From positions 1 through 34,927 of the forward strand of contig JAICJP010000006.1 in NCBI GenBank assembly GCA_025928375.1: a stretch of DNA of 34,927 nucleotides, read 5' to 3'. This document shows, one piece after another, positions 16,079 through 23,736 of this stretch; positions within the stretch are counted from its first letter, which is position 1; every line of letters starts with the position of its first letter. The stretch is from Candidatus Sulfotelmatobacter sp. GTDB taxonomy: Bacteria; Acidobacteriota; Terriglobia; Terriglobales; Acidobacteriaceae. Below the pieces are notes generated by a model. That model saw only the letters and a program-made list of their open reading frames with translations, was not told where the DNA came from and ran no database searches. The translations under genes and the position numbers were made by a program.

Positions 16079-17742
16079 GCATTCCTCCTAGGCGGTTCCC
16101 GCAATCCGGATTCCTGGTAGAGCTTGGAGGCCAGTGGAGGCATTACCACGGGCTTCCACTGTGTTGCCCAAGTTTCAGCGGATACGGGGCGGGTCTGTGC
16201 CGGCCATTCCTTCAGATGGCATGCGAAAGCTTTGCTCAGCGATGCTTCGCCGGCCCAGACCGCACCCTTCCACAATTGCTCTTTGAAACTCTGAACCGAA
16301 CTGACTTTGTCGATCGCGGCAATTTGCTGCCCATAGAGGTTGCCTTCCCGCCGCCGGAACAGATCCTCGCAACGGCTGTCAATGATCTTTGCCGTCGTGG
16401 GCAGGCTGGCATCGAGGCTGCACAGGAATTGCGCGGCACTCTGCACCTCAATTGTCGCTTTCACTAGAGCCGGCGCGACCCCGTAAGTTTGTGCCGAGCA
16501 GCCTGGGGCTGTCGGGAGATCCGTCAGATCTTCCAAAAACCCGGGGGCGGGGAGCAGCCAGTCTGCTTTCGTAGCACCGCCGTCCCATGCCGCGAAGCGG
16601 AAGATCTCGGCCTCTACCTGTGGAACGAACTCCCAAGGCACGCTGGCGTCGATCAGTACCGCGCGCGCGTTTCCGATGGCGCTTTCAGCTGCGACATAGG
16701 GCTTCACTCCCTCAGAATGTGGCACGATCCCACCGCGGTTGCCGAGCGATCCCAACAGCACATTCAGGGCGGCAATTGCGGGATCGTCATCGCGCGCAAC
16801 GACGAGCGCTGGTGTTTTCGCGACCACCAGGCGTGCGAGTTCGCGAATGCGCTCGACGCTCAAGCCCGCCTGGGCCGACGATTCCGCCAGCGTCATGGAC
16901 GGGACCGGACTGTGCGCCGGAACCAGGTTCTGTTCAAGCAGCGCACCAGCCAATCCCGAAGCCAAAGCCGATTCGGAGCCTTCACGAATTTCTATCCATT
17001 GCCATGCGCGCGCGGCAGTTCGCGACAGGGAGGAATCGATCTGAATCAGCCGAAGTTGCGGATCGCTCAACCCCGCGCCGCTTTCGGCCCAGAGTCGAGT
17101 CAATCGCCCGGGAGTTCCCCAGCCATCCAGCAGCGGTGCGCCGAAACTGACGATCGTTCGAGCGTTCTCGAAATCGTATCCCAGGGAAGCGGCTGGAATC
17201 CCGGTCCATTGCTCATAAGGAGTGAATGCCCGGAGTTCAGGGGTGGCAACCACGCGATAGCTCCCCCCTTGCTTGCCGGCGAAGGTCTCCAGAACGGACG
17301 ATGCAGCGCGCCCGGAATAACCGTCGATCACTACCACCGGTCCTTCCTTGCTGGCTTTTGCAAACGCCGACTGCGCCTCCGCCCAAGTCGATAGGCTGGA
17401 GCCATGGCGAACGTTCCGAAGCCGCTGCGGATGCCAATTCAATTGATGTGCGGCAAATGCCAACGGGCACAACGCGCCTCGGCTAATCGGATGTGTGCTC
17501 GATCCCGCGACGCCGACGGCCCATCCGTTCGCCATACGAACTCGAAGGCCGCACGCCTTTGGACACAAAGTACAGAAGGATTGCTTTACCTCTACAGGAC
17601 CGCGCGTCGGCTGCGGAATCCACGGCCAGTTCTGGCTCCATATCGAAACATCATCCAATACTTTCCAGGGAACCGGGGTTGCGAGCAGGCCTGCCGCGGC
17701 TCCCGCGCCCCATACCAGCAGATCTCGCCGTGTAACCTTCAT
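16075..17742 (-). CDS. MopB-fold (molybdopterin oxidoreductase-like) subunit, short, QrcB-like
   Basis: A 555-residue protein. ATG at 17742 is preferred over a start 15 codons earlier because GAGGGG lies just upstream. Order: Tat signal (TRRDLLVWGAGAAAGLLA); N-terminal [4Fe-4S] site C57-x2-C60-x3-C64-x27-C92; MopB domains with FGAPLLDGWGTPGR. It is short for a catalytic molybdoenzyme (commonly 700-1000 residues), and I cannot find a Cys/SeCys at the usual metal-ligand region around YEQWTGIPAASLGYDFENA. In the Qrc complex and alternative complex III the MopB subunit does not carry molybdenum and serves as a structural or electron-transfer protein; the cytochrome-MopB-ferredoxin-NrfD order here matches Qrc. 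Active molybdoenzyme remains possible but less likely. Confidence 0.87.
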   Translation of the reverse strand: MKVTRRDLLVWGAGAAAGLLATPVPWKVLDDVSIWSQNWPWIPQPTRGPVEVKQSFCTLCPKACGLRVRMANGWAVGVAGSSTHPISRGALCPLAFAAHQLNWHPQRLRNVRHGSSLSTWAEAQSAFAKASKEGPVVVIDGYSGRAASSVLETFAGKQGGSYRVVATPELRAFTPYEQWTGIPAASLGYDFENARTIVSFGAPLLDGWGTPGRLTRLWAESGAGLSDPQLRLIQIDSSLSRTAARAWQWIEIREGSESALASGLAGALLEQNLVPAHSPVPSMTLAESSAQAGLSVERIRELARLVVAKTPALVVARDDDPAIAALNVLLGSLGNRGGIVPHSEGVKPYVAAESAIGNARAVLIDASVPWEFVPQVEAEIFRFAAWDGGATKADWLLPAPGFLEDLTDLPTAPGCSAQTYGVAPALVKATIEVQSAAQFLCSLDASLPTTAKIIDSRCEDLFRRREGNLYGQQIAAIDKVSSVQSFKEQLWKGAVWAGEASLSKAFACHLKEWPAQTRPVSAETWATQWKPVVMPPLASKLYQESGLREPPRRNA

Positions 17743-17752
17743 TGCTTTCCCC

Positions 17753-18343
17753 TCATTGATGGCATCCCAGGCAACCGACTTCCACATTGCGCTGCTTGTG
17801 ACACTCCTCGCAGTCGCTCATCTTCATGCCTTCATGTGGAGCGCGCCGCAAGCGCGACATCGAATGTCCCCAGATGTCGCGGCTGTACCCGCTGATGCGA
17901 TTCACTTCGTAGACGCGGACGCGATCCGACTCGCCGTAGGTGGAATGACATTCCGTGCAGGAAAGATTGGCGCGTTTCACGTGGATGGCGTGCGAGAACC
18001 ACACATTCGCAGGCTGCCGTGCATACGCGAGCCAGGGCGTGTCATGCCCGGGCTTGATATAGCTGTCTACCAGGATGGCTTCAGCCTTGCTCTCGCCGAC
18101 GCGCTCCGAATGGCATCCCGCGCATTTCTCCACGGCCGGAAGCCCGGCAAAGGTCCCGTCCTCGCGGATGGTGTGGCACTCGGCGCAATCGGCCACCCCG
18201 GATTTTTCCGCGTGAGTCTTATGTAGAAAGTCGAGCGGCTGATGCTTCTGCGAATAGAGCACGCGCGGAAAAACGACCCATCCCAGCAACAGTGCTACCG
18301 CCAGACCAAAAGCAAAAACGAAGCTGTTGCGCCATTTGCTCAC
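17753..18343 (-). CDS. Membrane-anchored pentaheme cytochrome c (QrcA/ActA-like)
   Basis: A 196-residue protein starting with GTG at 18343, which overlaps the stop of the upstream GcvH-like gene (GTGA, 18340-18343); a longer frame upstream only reads through that gene antiparallel to codon logic. One N-terminal membrane helix (about 7-27) anchors a periplasmic domain with five CXXCH sites: CAECH (53-57), CAGCH (74-78), CTECH (129-133), CEECH (178-182) and CLGCH (191-195), the protein ending one residue after the last. Additional His residues (H41, H44, H118, H121) are candidates for distal ligands. ActA of alternative complex III is also pentaheme and QrcA is hexaheme. It would pass electrons between the complex and soluble periplasmic cytochromes. 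Confidence 0.92.
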   Translation of the reverse strand: MSKWRNSFVFAFGLAVALLLGWVVFPRVLYSQKHQPLDFLHKTHAEKSGVADCAECHTIREDGTFAGLPAVEKCAGCHSERVGESKAEAILVDSYIKPGHDTPWLAYARQPANVWFSHAIHVKRANLSCTECHSTYGESDRVRVYEVNRISGYSRDIWGHSMSRLRRAPHEGMKMSDCEECHKQRNVEVGCLGCHQ

Positions 18344-19185
18344 CGCTCGACACTCCAATCCGTCCGGGAAAAGAAATGCTGGAACAGGCACACCAGGTCT
18401 TGCCGCGACAGTAGTCGTGCAACTCCCCGGACCGGCGTACCCCCGTCGCAACCGGGAGCGTGTGCCTCGTGAATTTCGCGGGCCAGGCGTTCCCGTTCCT
18501 GCGCTTGCCAGGCGGCCGCTTGCGGACCGGAAATGAGGCCCGCGCGCGTACGTCCGGGAACTTCCCAACCTTCAAACAGCCAGCCTGCGCCATAAGGGTC
18601 CGCGGTTAAACGGGCGGGATCACTCCGCACCCGGCTGTTGATCTTCTGAATCATCACTGGATTGGGAAAGCTGATCGGCCACTCCACTCCATGGACCGTG
18701 AGCGCCAGGGCAGGGCAGTGCGTGCCGCGTGACGAGACGAATGTAACTCCGTCCACCGTGCTCGCGATGTCGGCGACGAATCCGTCTACGCCGATGTGAC
18801 ACAGACCGGATGCTTCCGCATCCAGCCAGAGATGATTTTGGCTGTAAAGCAACGTGTTTGGCGGCGTAGTGGAGTGCGGTTGTGCCAGTTGCAAGTACGA
18901 ATCGCAGTAACGATAAGTGTTGCTGGCGCAGTTCGATAATTCCGAATCGCTGAATGGCACCAATTTCGGAATCGGAGAGACGCCGCAGTACTGCACCCGA
19001 ATGTCTTCCAAATGAGGACAGCGATCGCGCGGCGTTTTGCTCTTGGCCGCCAGTTCGCACTCCACATATCGGGGTGAGGCACAGCGCCCGCCCTCGCTAG
19101 CTCCCGGCCCGTCGAGAATCAGTTTGCGCACCGGGGCTGCATGGCAATATCGCGCTCGGCCTTCTCGCAAAAACGGGCAGGGCAT
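18340..19185 (-). CDS. GcvH-like protein with duplicated Cys4 module and no lipoyl lysine
   Basis: A 281-residue protein. ATG at 19185 is chosen because AGGAG lies upstream, overlapping the preceding stop codon; the gap to that gene is 4 bp. The N-terminal 95 residues hold two copies of a module of pattern C-P-x-L...Y-C...P-x-x-K-L...C-A-S-x-x-Y-x-x-C (C3, C14, C35, C43; C56, C67, C86, C94). The middle (from NTLLYSQNHLWLD, ending PYGAGWLFEGWEV) matches GcvH, but the lipoyl lysine position is Gly in VHGVEWPISFP. The C-terminal 90 residues are unassigned. No membrane helix or signal peptide is seen, so it may stay cytoplasmic and assist maturation, or bind metal through its Cys modules. Function unknown. 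Confidence 0.8.
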   Translation of the reverse strand: MPCPFLREGRARYCHAAPVRKLILDGPGASEGGRCASPRYVECELAAKSKTPRDRCPHLEDIRVQYCGVSPIPKLVPFSDSELSNCASNTYRYCDSYLQLAQPHSTTPPNTLLYSQNHLWLDAEASGLCHIGVDGFVADIASTVDGVTFVSSRGTHCPALALTVHGVEWPISFPNPVMIQKINSRVRSDPARLTADPYGAGWLFEGWEVPGRTRAGLISGPQAAAWQAQERERLAREIHEAHAPGCDGGTPVRGVARLLSRQDLVCLFQHFFSRTDWSVER

Positions 19186-19189
19186 GGCA

Positions 19190-19480
19190 TTACTCCTGCG
19201 GCTTCTTCGAAGTCTTGTCTTTCGACGCTTCGATGCGCTCGCCGCCATCCGCCATCGTCAAGCCAAACTCGGGGACGGAGAAGCTATGCGAACCTCCCTG
19301 CAAAAGCGCTTTCAGGTCGGCATCGATGTTGTTGAGGTTGACCGTTGGTGCTTTTCCAACCTTGCGAACCAGCAAGTCCCAGCCCACCGCGAAGAACACA
19401 ACCAGCAACGCGATTAAGGTCACAAGTCCCAGCCCGAAATTTGTGATGTTGAGCCACATAGTCCAATCTTCTCCAGCCAT
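19190..19480 (-). CDS. Small single-helix membrane protein, first gene of redox-complex operon
   Basis: A 96-residue protein with one strong hydrophobic helix (FGLGLVTLIALLVVFFAVGWDLLV) and a polar C-terminal tail of about 55 residues. ATG at 19480 is preferred over an upstream start because GAGGAGG lies nine bases before it. I do not recognise a named family. Leading the operon and directly preceding the GcvH-like gene, it may be a small accessory subunit of the NrfD complex, analogous in size to small subunits of other respiratory complexes, or an anchor for the GcvH-like protein. The tail motif NNIDADLKALLQGG could be a binding element. Function is inferred from position only. Confidence 0.72.
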   Translation of the reverse strand: MAGEDWTMWLNITNFGLGLVTLIALLVVFFAVGWDLLVRKVGKAPTVNLNNIDADLKALLQGGSHSFSVPEFGLTMADGGERIEASKDKTSKKPQE

Positions 19481-19838
19481 ACGAGGTGACCTCCTCGCCG
19501 ATCGAGACGGTCGGCATTCATACAAATGCACGTTCACGGCCACCATGTGAAATCAATGACTTCGGAGAAATTCGAGCCCTTGTGTGTTGGGATTGCCAAC
19601 GCGAGTTGTAGGAGATCCCGACGCGAGCTCCGCCGACGATGCGAGCACGTTCAGCGCGCCAGAATTCAATCCCAAAAAAATGGAGAGAGCCGCAGAAGAG
19701 AATTGTGCGTGTCGTCTCGTACAAGCGTGATCCAAATCACACGCCATCGCTCACTGCATCATTAAAAAGAACTTAGGTTCAATCTGCTCCGGCTGTTATG
19801 CGCTGCCGTTGCGACTTCTAGCAGATTCCGATTAGTGA
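19481..19838. other. Divergent intergenic region (about 360 bp)
   Basis: This gap separates the minus-strand redox-complex operon from the plus-strand DAHP-led operon. It contains the palindromic operator at 19727-19740, an A-run of seven at about 19674-19680, and an AT-rich stretch CATTAAAAAGA from 19760 that could hold a -10 element for the plus strand. Short frames here have no ribosome sites or recognisable products. No -12/-24 sigma-54 element was found on either strand. Confidence 0.55.
19727..19740. promoter_or_regulatory. CRP/FNR-like palindromic operator, copy 2, with possible downstream -10
   Basis: The inverted repeat GTGAT-CCAA-ATCAC has perfect 5-bp arms and shares 16 of 17 positions with the copy at 6725-6738. 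Its centre is at about 19733.5. A class II activator site at -41.5 would put the plus-strand start near 19775, and CATTAA at 19760-19765 falls close to the expected -10 place, so activation of the DAHP-led operon is plausible. The redox-complex operon start is 247 bp away on the other side, making direct class II control of it less likely. Protein identity unknown. Confidence 0.58.
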
Positions 19839-19844
19839 TTGCGA

Positions 19845-20756
19845 ATGAATGACTTACTAGAATGGCGCCCGGCCATGAATCCTAAATGGAACGGGCAGTT
19901 CTCCTGTTTCGATCTGGTCGCAAAATCCGACACGCGTTCGCGAACTGTAGTGCGCGTCCGTGAACTGGAGATCGGTGGCGATGACTTCGTGGTCATGGCG
20001 GGACCCTGCGCGGTCGAGTCCGAGACGCAATTACTTCAAACCGCCGAAGCGGTTGCCCGGGCCGGTGCCTCCATTTTACGGGGCGGAGCCTACAAGCCGC
20101 GATCGAGTCCCTATGCCTTTCAAGGCTTGGGAGTGGAAGGGCTCAAGTTCCTGCGCAAGGCACGCGAAGAGACTGGACTCGCGATCATCACAGAAGTGAT
20201 GAGCGAGGAAGATGTCCAACTCATCGCCGAATATGCCGACATCATGCAGGTGGGCACTCGCAGCATGGAGAACTACGCGCTGCTTGAGGCTCTCGGCCAA
20301 TGCGGACGGCCCGTTCTGCTGAAGCGCGGAATGACGGCCACGATTGAGGAATTGATGCGTTCCGCCCAGGTCATCGTCATGGCGGGCAACCCCGACGTAA
20401 TCCTGTGCGAGCGTGGCATTCGCACCTTTGAAACTGCGACCCGTAACACGCTCGACATTGCAGCCGTGCCGGTGTTGAAGACGGTGTCGCATCTGCCCGT
20501 GATTGTGGATCCGAGTCACGCGGCAGGCGTGCGCAGCCTGGTTCCGGTGCTCGCGCGGGCGGCGATTGTGGTCGGTGCCGATGGACTGCTCGTGGAAGTG
20601 CATCCCTGCCCTGAGCAGGCGATGAGCGATGGTGATCAATCCCTGACCTTTGGCGAATTTCGCCGCATGATGCGCGATCTGCAGCCCTACTTGGAACTTC
20701 AGCAGGAGGCGCGCCAGCTTCGTCCTCAACTCCTCGCAGCAGGAGGAGCCGATTAG
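19845..20756 (+). CDS. aroF: 3-deoxy-7-phosphoheptulonate (DAHP) synthase, type I-beta
   Basis: First enzyme of the shikimate pathway: condenses phosphoenolpyruvate and erythrose 4-phosphate to DAHP, cytoplasmic. 303 residues. Seen: [11 protein letters not shown] (metal-ligand C55), [15 protein letters not shown] (substrate phosphate and PEP binding), [21 protein letters not shown] and [11 protein letters not shown] (metal-ligand His), all standard for the KDO8P-synthase-like beta subgroup. No full ferredoxin-like regulatory domain is present; only about 45 residues precede the barrel. Start uncertain: ATG 19845, a TTG six bases earlier, or ATG 19875; no strong ribosome site. Its TAG overlaps the GTG of the heme propeller gene by one base, so a primary-metabolism enzyme heads an operon of exported proteins. 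Confidence 0.93.
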   Translation: MNDLLEWRPAMNPKWNGQFSCFDLVAKSDTRSRTVVRVRELEIGGDDFVVMAGPCAVESETQLLQTAEAVARAGASILRGGAYKPRSSPYAFQGLGVEGLKFLRKAREETGLAIITEVMSEEDVQLIAEYADIMQVGTRSMENYALLEALGQCGRPVLLKRGMTATIEELMRSAQVIVMAGNPDVILCERGIRTFETATRNTLDIAAVPVLKTVSHLPVIVDPSHAAGVRSLVPVLARAAIVVGADGLLVEVHPCPEQAMSDGDQSLTFGEFRRMMRDLQPYLELQQEARQLRPQLLAAGGAD

Positions 20757-22111
20757 TGTTGCTGCGCCGCCTCACTGCCTTGTATCTCTTGCTCGTCGCG
20801 ACCGGACCTGCGGATCTCCAGTCGCAACCTGCCGCCGCGAACCCTGATCCATCATTCATTTACACGGTCGCCCAGGTATACGAGCCCTTGGCGTGGATGC
20901 GAGGCGAGGAACGGTTCTCCAAAGGTGCCGCACTCTTCATCAAAAATGGCAAAAGTGAACGCCCGCTGCTCCGCAATTTTGAATCGTCCGCGGATCCGAT
21001 AGTTTCCTTCGACGGACAACGCGTGCTGTTCGCCGGCAAGGCGCACCCCGCCGATCCCTGGCAGATCTGGGAAATCTCGTTGCAGGGCGGACCTCCACGC
21101 CGGATCACCACCAGCACTGAAGACTGCATTCGTCCCTTCTATCTTCCCGACGACCGCATCGTCTACGCGCGAAAGATTAATGGGCGCTTTGTCATTGAGG
21201 CTCTGGATCCGGGCGGCGGCAAACCGCTGGCCCTCACTCATATCCCCGCCAGCACTATTCCCAGCGACATCCTTCACGATGGACGGATCGTCTTCTCCGC
21301 GGGGAATCCCTTAGGCGTCGGCCAGACTCCGGAAATTTACACCGTCTATTCCGATGGCAGCGGCGTGGAGTCGTACCGTTGCGATCACAGCAGCGCGCGA
21401 CATTCGGCAAGGCAGCACAGTTCTGGCGATCTCATTTTTGTGTCGGCTAAAGGCTTGGGGCGCTTCACGTCAGCCCGGGCACAGGGCATCCGGCTCGACG
21501 CTCCGGCGGGCCAATTTGCAGGAGATTTTGCGGAGACCACAAAGGGCGAATGGCTGCTGTCCTGGCGACCGGATTCGAATTCAACTTTTCGCATCATGCG
21601 ATGGCAGCAGGGCAGCGAGCGCATGGAGCCTGTGATCGAGGAGCCGGGTGCGAGCCTTCTCCAACCTGCTTTGATAGCTTCGCGGCCCGTGCCTAACCGC
21701 CATCCCTCAGGTTTGCACGACTGGCCGAATGCCAATCTGCTTTGCCTCAACGCGTACACGTCAAAATCCCGATTCGCTCCGGGATCCATTCGTTCCGTTC
21801 GCATCTACGCGCACGACGGAAACAGTGGCACCAGCTTGCTAGGCAGTGCCCCGGTGGAAAGCGATGGATCCTTCTTCGTACAGGTTCCTGGGGATCAGCC
21901 GTTGCAGATCGAGCTGCTGGATGCCGCAGGCAAAACCCTGAAGCGGGAGTCCGGATTCTTCTGGATGCGGCGAGGCGAGCAGCGTGGCTGCGTGGGCTGC
22001 CACGCCGGCCCAGAAACGGCCCCTGAAAACGTGGTTCCGGCGGTTCTGCTGAAATCCACCACTCCGGCTGACCTGACCGGGAATGCACGAAATGCTTCGG
22101 AAGGGCATTAA
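20756..22111 (+). CDS. Exported beta-propeller with C-terminal heme-c site (HzsA middle-domain-like)
   Basis: A 451-residue protein with a short signal peptide (LTALYLLLVATGPA). It starts with GTG at 20756, supported by AGGAGGAG at 20741. The body contains propeller-type repeats (VSFDGQRVLFAGK, LPDDRIVYARK, LHDGRIVFSAG), followed by a beta-sandwich-like segment (GSIRSVRIYAHD ... LGSAPVESDGSFFVQVP) and a C-terminal MRRGEQRGCVGCH heme site (C412-C415-H416). The combination SDGSFF...GEQRGCVGCH resembles the middle domain of the hydrazine synthase alpha subunit, which is also found in many non-anammox bacteria. Hydrazine synthesis is not implied: no beta or gamma subunit is present. Probably a periplasmic or surface monoheme electron carrier or oxidoreductase. 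Confidence 0.83.
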   Translation: MLLRRLTALYLLLVATGPADLQSQPAAANPDPSFIYTVAQVYEPLAWMRGEERFSKGAALFIKNGKSERPLLRNFESSADPIVSFDGQRVLFAGKAHPADPWQIWEISLQGGPPRRITTSTEDCIRPFYLPDDRIVYARKINGRFVIEALDPGGGKPLALTHIPASTIPSDILHDGRIVFSAGNPLGVGQTPEIYTVYSDGSGVESYRCDHSSARHSARQHSSGDLIFVSAKGLGRFTSARAQGIRLDAPAGQFAGDFAETTKGEWLLSWRPDSNSTFRIMRWQQGSERMEPVIEEPGASLLQPALIASRPVPNRHPSGLHDWPNANLLCLNAYTSKSRFAPGSIRSVRIYAHDGNSGTSLLGSAPVESDGSFFVQVPGDQPLQIELLDAAGKTLKRESGFFWMRRGEQRGCVGCHAGPETAPENVVPAVLLKSTTPADLTGNARNASEGH

Positions 22112-22113
22112 TT

Positions 22114-23736
22114 TTGAAATCACGAATCTTCATTCTGCTGGTTCTGTCCTCCTCCCTGCTGGCGCAAGCACCGCCAAGCAACACTATTCGATTTGAGGAT
22201 GCCACCGCCAAATCGCTCATCCAGTTCACGCATAGCTTTGGCGCGCAAAAACTCGGATCGCTGCTTGAAAGCACAGGCTCCGGTTGTGTCTGGTTCGACT
22301 TCAACAATGATGGATTTCCCGATCTCTACGTGGCCAGTGGCAAGCCTCTGGGAGAGGGAATCCATCCGTATCCGCTGAAGCAACTACCCGCGCCTCCTCC
22401 ACACAATCATCTGTACCGCAACAACGGCAATGGAACCTTCACGGATGTGACCGATCAGGCTGGAGTTGCGGCCAACGTCTTCGGCACCGCCGCAATTGCA
22501 GCCGACTACGACAACGATGGATTCGTGGATCTTTTCGTCACCAGCTATGGAAAGGCGATCTTCTACCACAATAATGGTAACGGCACGTTCACCGACGTGA
22601 CCGCCAAGTCCGGAATCGATGTGGAGGGCTGGTCGATCAGTTCCACCTGGCTCGATTACGATCGCGACGGCTGCGTGGATCTGTTCGTGGGACGGTATGT
22701 GAAGTTCGATCCCAAGTATCGCAACTTTTATCCTGCCGACAATTATCCCGGTCCTCTCGACTACGCCAGCGATACCAACCGTCTGTATCACAACAACTGC
22801 AACGGCACGTTCACCGATGTCACCGACAAATCCGGAATCGGCGCGTACAAGGGCCGCACCATGGGTGCGACTGCGGCCGACTATGACGGCGACGGATATC
22901 CCGACATCTATGTCTCCAACGATAAGACCGAGAACTTTCTGTTCCACAATAAGCATGACGGAACGTTTCAGGAAGTCGCAGGCGATCTCGGGGTCGCTTA
23001 CGGACAGAATGGTGAGAGTACTTCCGCCATGGGCCCGGTGTTTGCGGACGTGGATGGTGACGCCCGCCTTGATCTGTTTGTGACCGATTCGAAATACAAC
23101 CGCCTGATGCGCAATGCGGGGGCGAACGGCTTCGAAGACATCGGCCCGGCTTCCGGAATTTCCCAGGCGAACGCGCAGTACACCAGCTGGGGAAGCGGTG
23201 TGTACGACTTTGACAACGACGGCGCCCTCGACATCATGATTTTTCACGGCGGCCTGGTCCACCTTGTGCCCCAGGAGCAGTCGCTGTTTCGGGGTTTAGG
23301 GAACGGAAAGTTCGTCGATGTCTCCCGCCAAGCCGGCGCGGTGCTCGAGGCCAAGACGGTCTCCCGTGGCGCGTGCTTCGCTGATTACGACAATGACGGC
23401 AAGGTCGATGCCTTCGTCGTGAATCTCGGAGCACCGGCCACATTACTCCGCAACATTACCCGGAACAACAATCACTGGCTAACGGTGAAGTTGAAAGGCA
23501 AGAAAAGCAATCGGGACGGCATTGGTGCACACCTGGAATTGCTTGCCGGAGGGCGCAAGCAAGTGGCGGAACGCACTGCCGGCTCAGGATACCTGTCGCA
23601 GGATGATGGGCGTGTTCAGTTCGGCCTGGGCAGCTCGGGCAAGGTCGACAAATTGACAGTGCGCTGGCCGAGCGGCCAAGAGCAAGTTGTGGAGAGTCTT
23701 GCCGTAGATCGCGTGCTAACGGTGGAGGAACCGTAA
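22114..23736 (+). CDS. CRTAC1-family protein: FG-GAP/VCBS calcium repeats plus ASPIC/UnbV domain
   Basis: A 540-residue secreted protein with a signal peptide (MKSRIFILLVLSSSLLAQA). TTG at 22114 is the start, with GGAAGGG about nine bases upstream and 2 bp after the preceding stop. Seven calcium-loop repeats of the form DxDNDGxxDLxV are visible (for example DFNNDGFPDLYVA, DYDNDGFVDLFVT, DYDGDGYPDIYVS), interleaved with YHNNGNGTFTDVT, which build an integrin-like propeller. The C-terminal 95 residues form the ASPIC/UnbV domain (NHWLTVKLKGKKSNRDGIGA ... GSGYLSQDDGRVQFGLG ... LTVRWPSG). Such proteins are abundant in Acidobacteria and Planctomycetes, of unknown biochemical role; surface binding is the usual proposal. 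Confidence 0.92.
   Translation: MKSRIFILLVLSSSLLAQAPPSNTIRFEDATAKSLIQFTHSFGAQKLGSLLESTGSGCVWFDFNNDGFPDLYVASGKPLGEGIHPYPLKQLPAPPPHNHLYRNNGNGTFTDVTDQAGVAANVFGTAAIAADYDNDGFVDLFVTSYGKAIFYHNNGNGTFTDVTAKSGIDVEGWSISSTWLDYDRDGCVDLFVGRYVKFDPKYRNFYPADNYPGPLDYASDTNRLYHNNCNGTFTDVTDKSGIGAYKGRTMGATAADYDGDGYPDIYVSNDKTENFLFHNKHDGTFQEVAGDLGVAYGQNGESTSAMGPVFADVDGDARLDLFVTDSKYNRLMRNAGANGFEDIGPASGISQANAQYTSWGSGVYDFDNDGALDIMIFHGGLVHLVPQEQSLFRGLGNGKFVDVSRQAGAVLEAKTVSRGACFADYDNDGKVDAFVVNLGAPATLLRNITRNNNHWLTVKLKGKKSNRDGIGAHLELLAGGRKQVAERTAGSGYLSQDDGRVQFGLGSSGKVDKLTVRWPSGQEQVVESLAVDRVLTVEEP

Noticed and set aside
16489-17394. Plus-strand open frame of 301 codons opposite the MopB gene
   Set aside because: Antisense shadow of a well supported gene with Tat and iron-sulfur motifs; no homologous features.
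20756-22111. Hydrazine synthase (anammox) interpretation of the heme propeller
   Set aside because: Only the middle-domain-like and single-heme features are present; the beta and gamma subunits and other anammox genes are missing.
22384-23262. Minus-strand open frame of 292 codons opposite the CRTAC1 gene
   Set aside because: The Val/Ile-rich translation is the mirror of the calcium-loop repeats; no ribosome site or recognisable domain.
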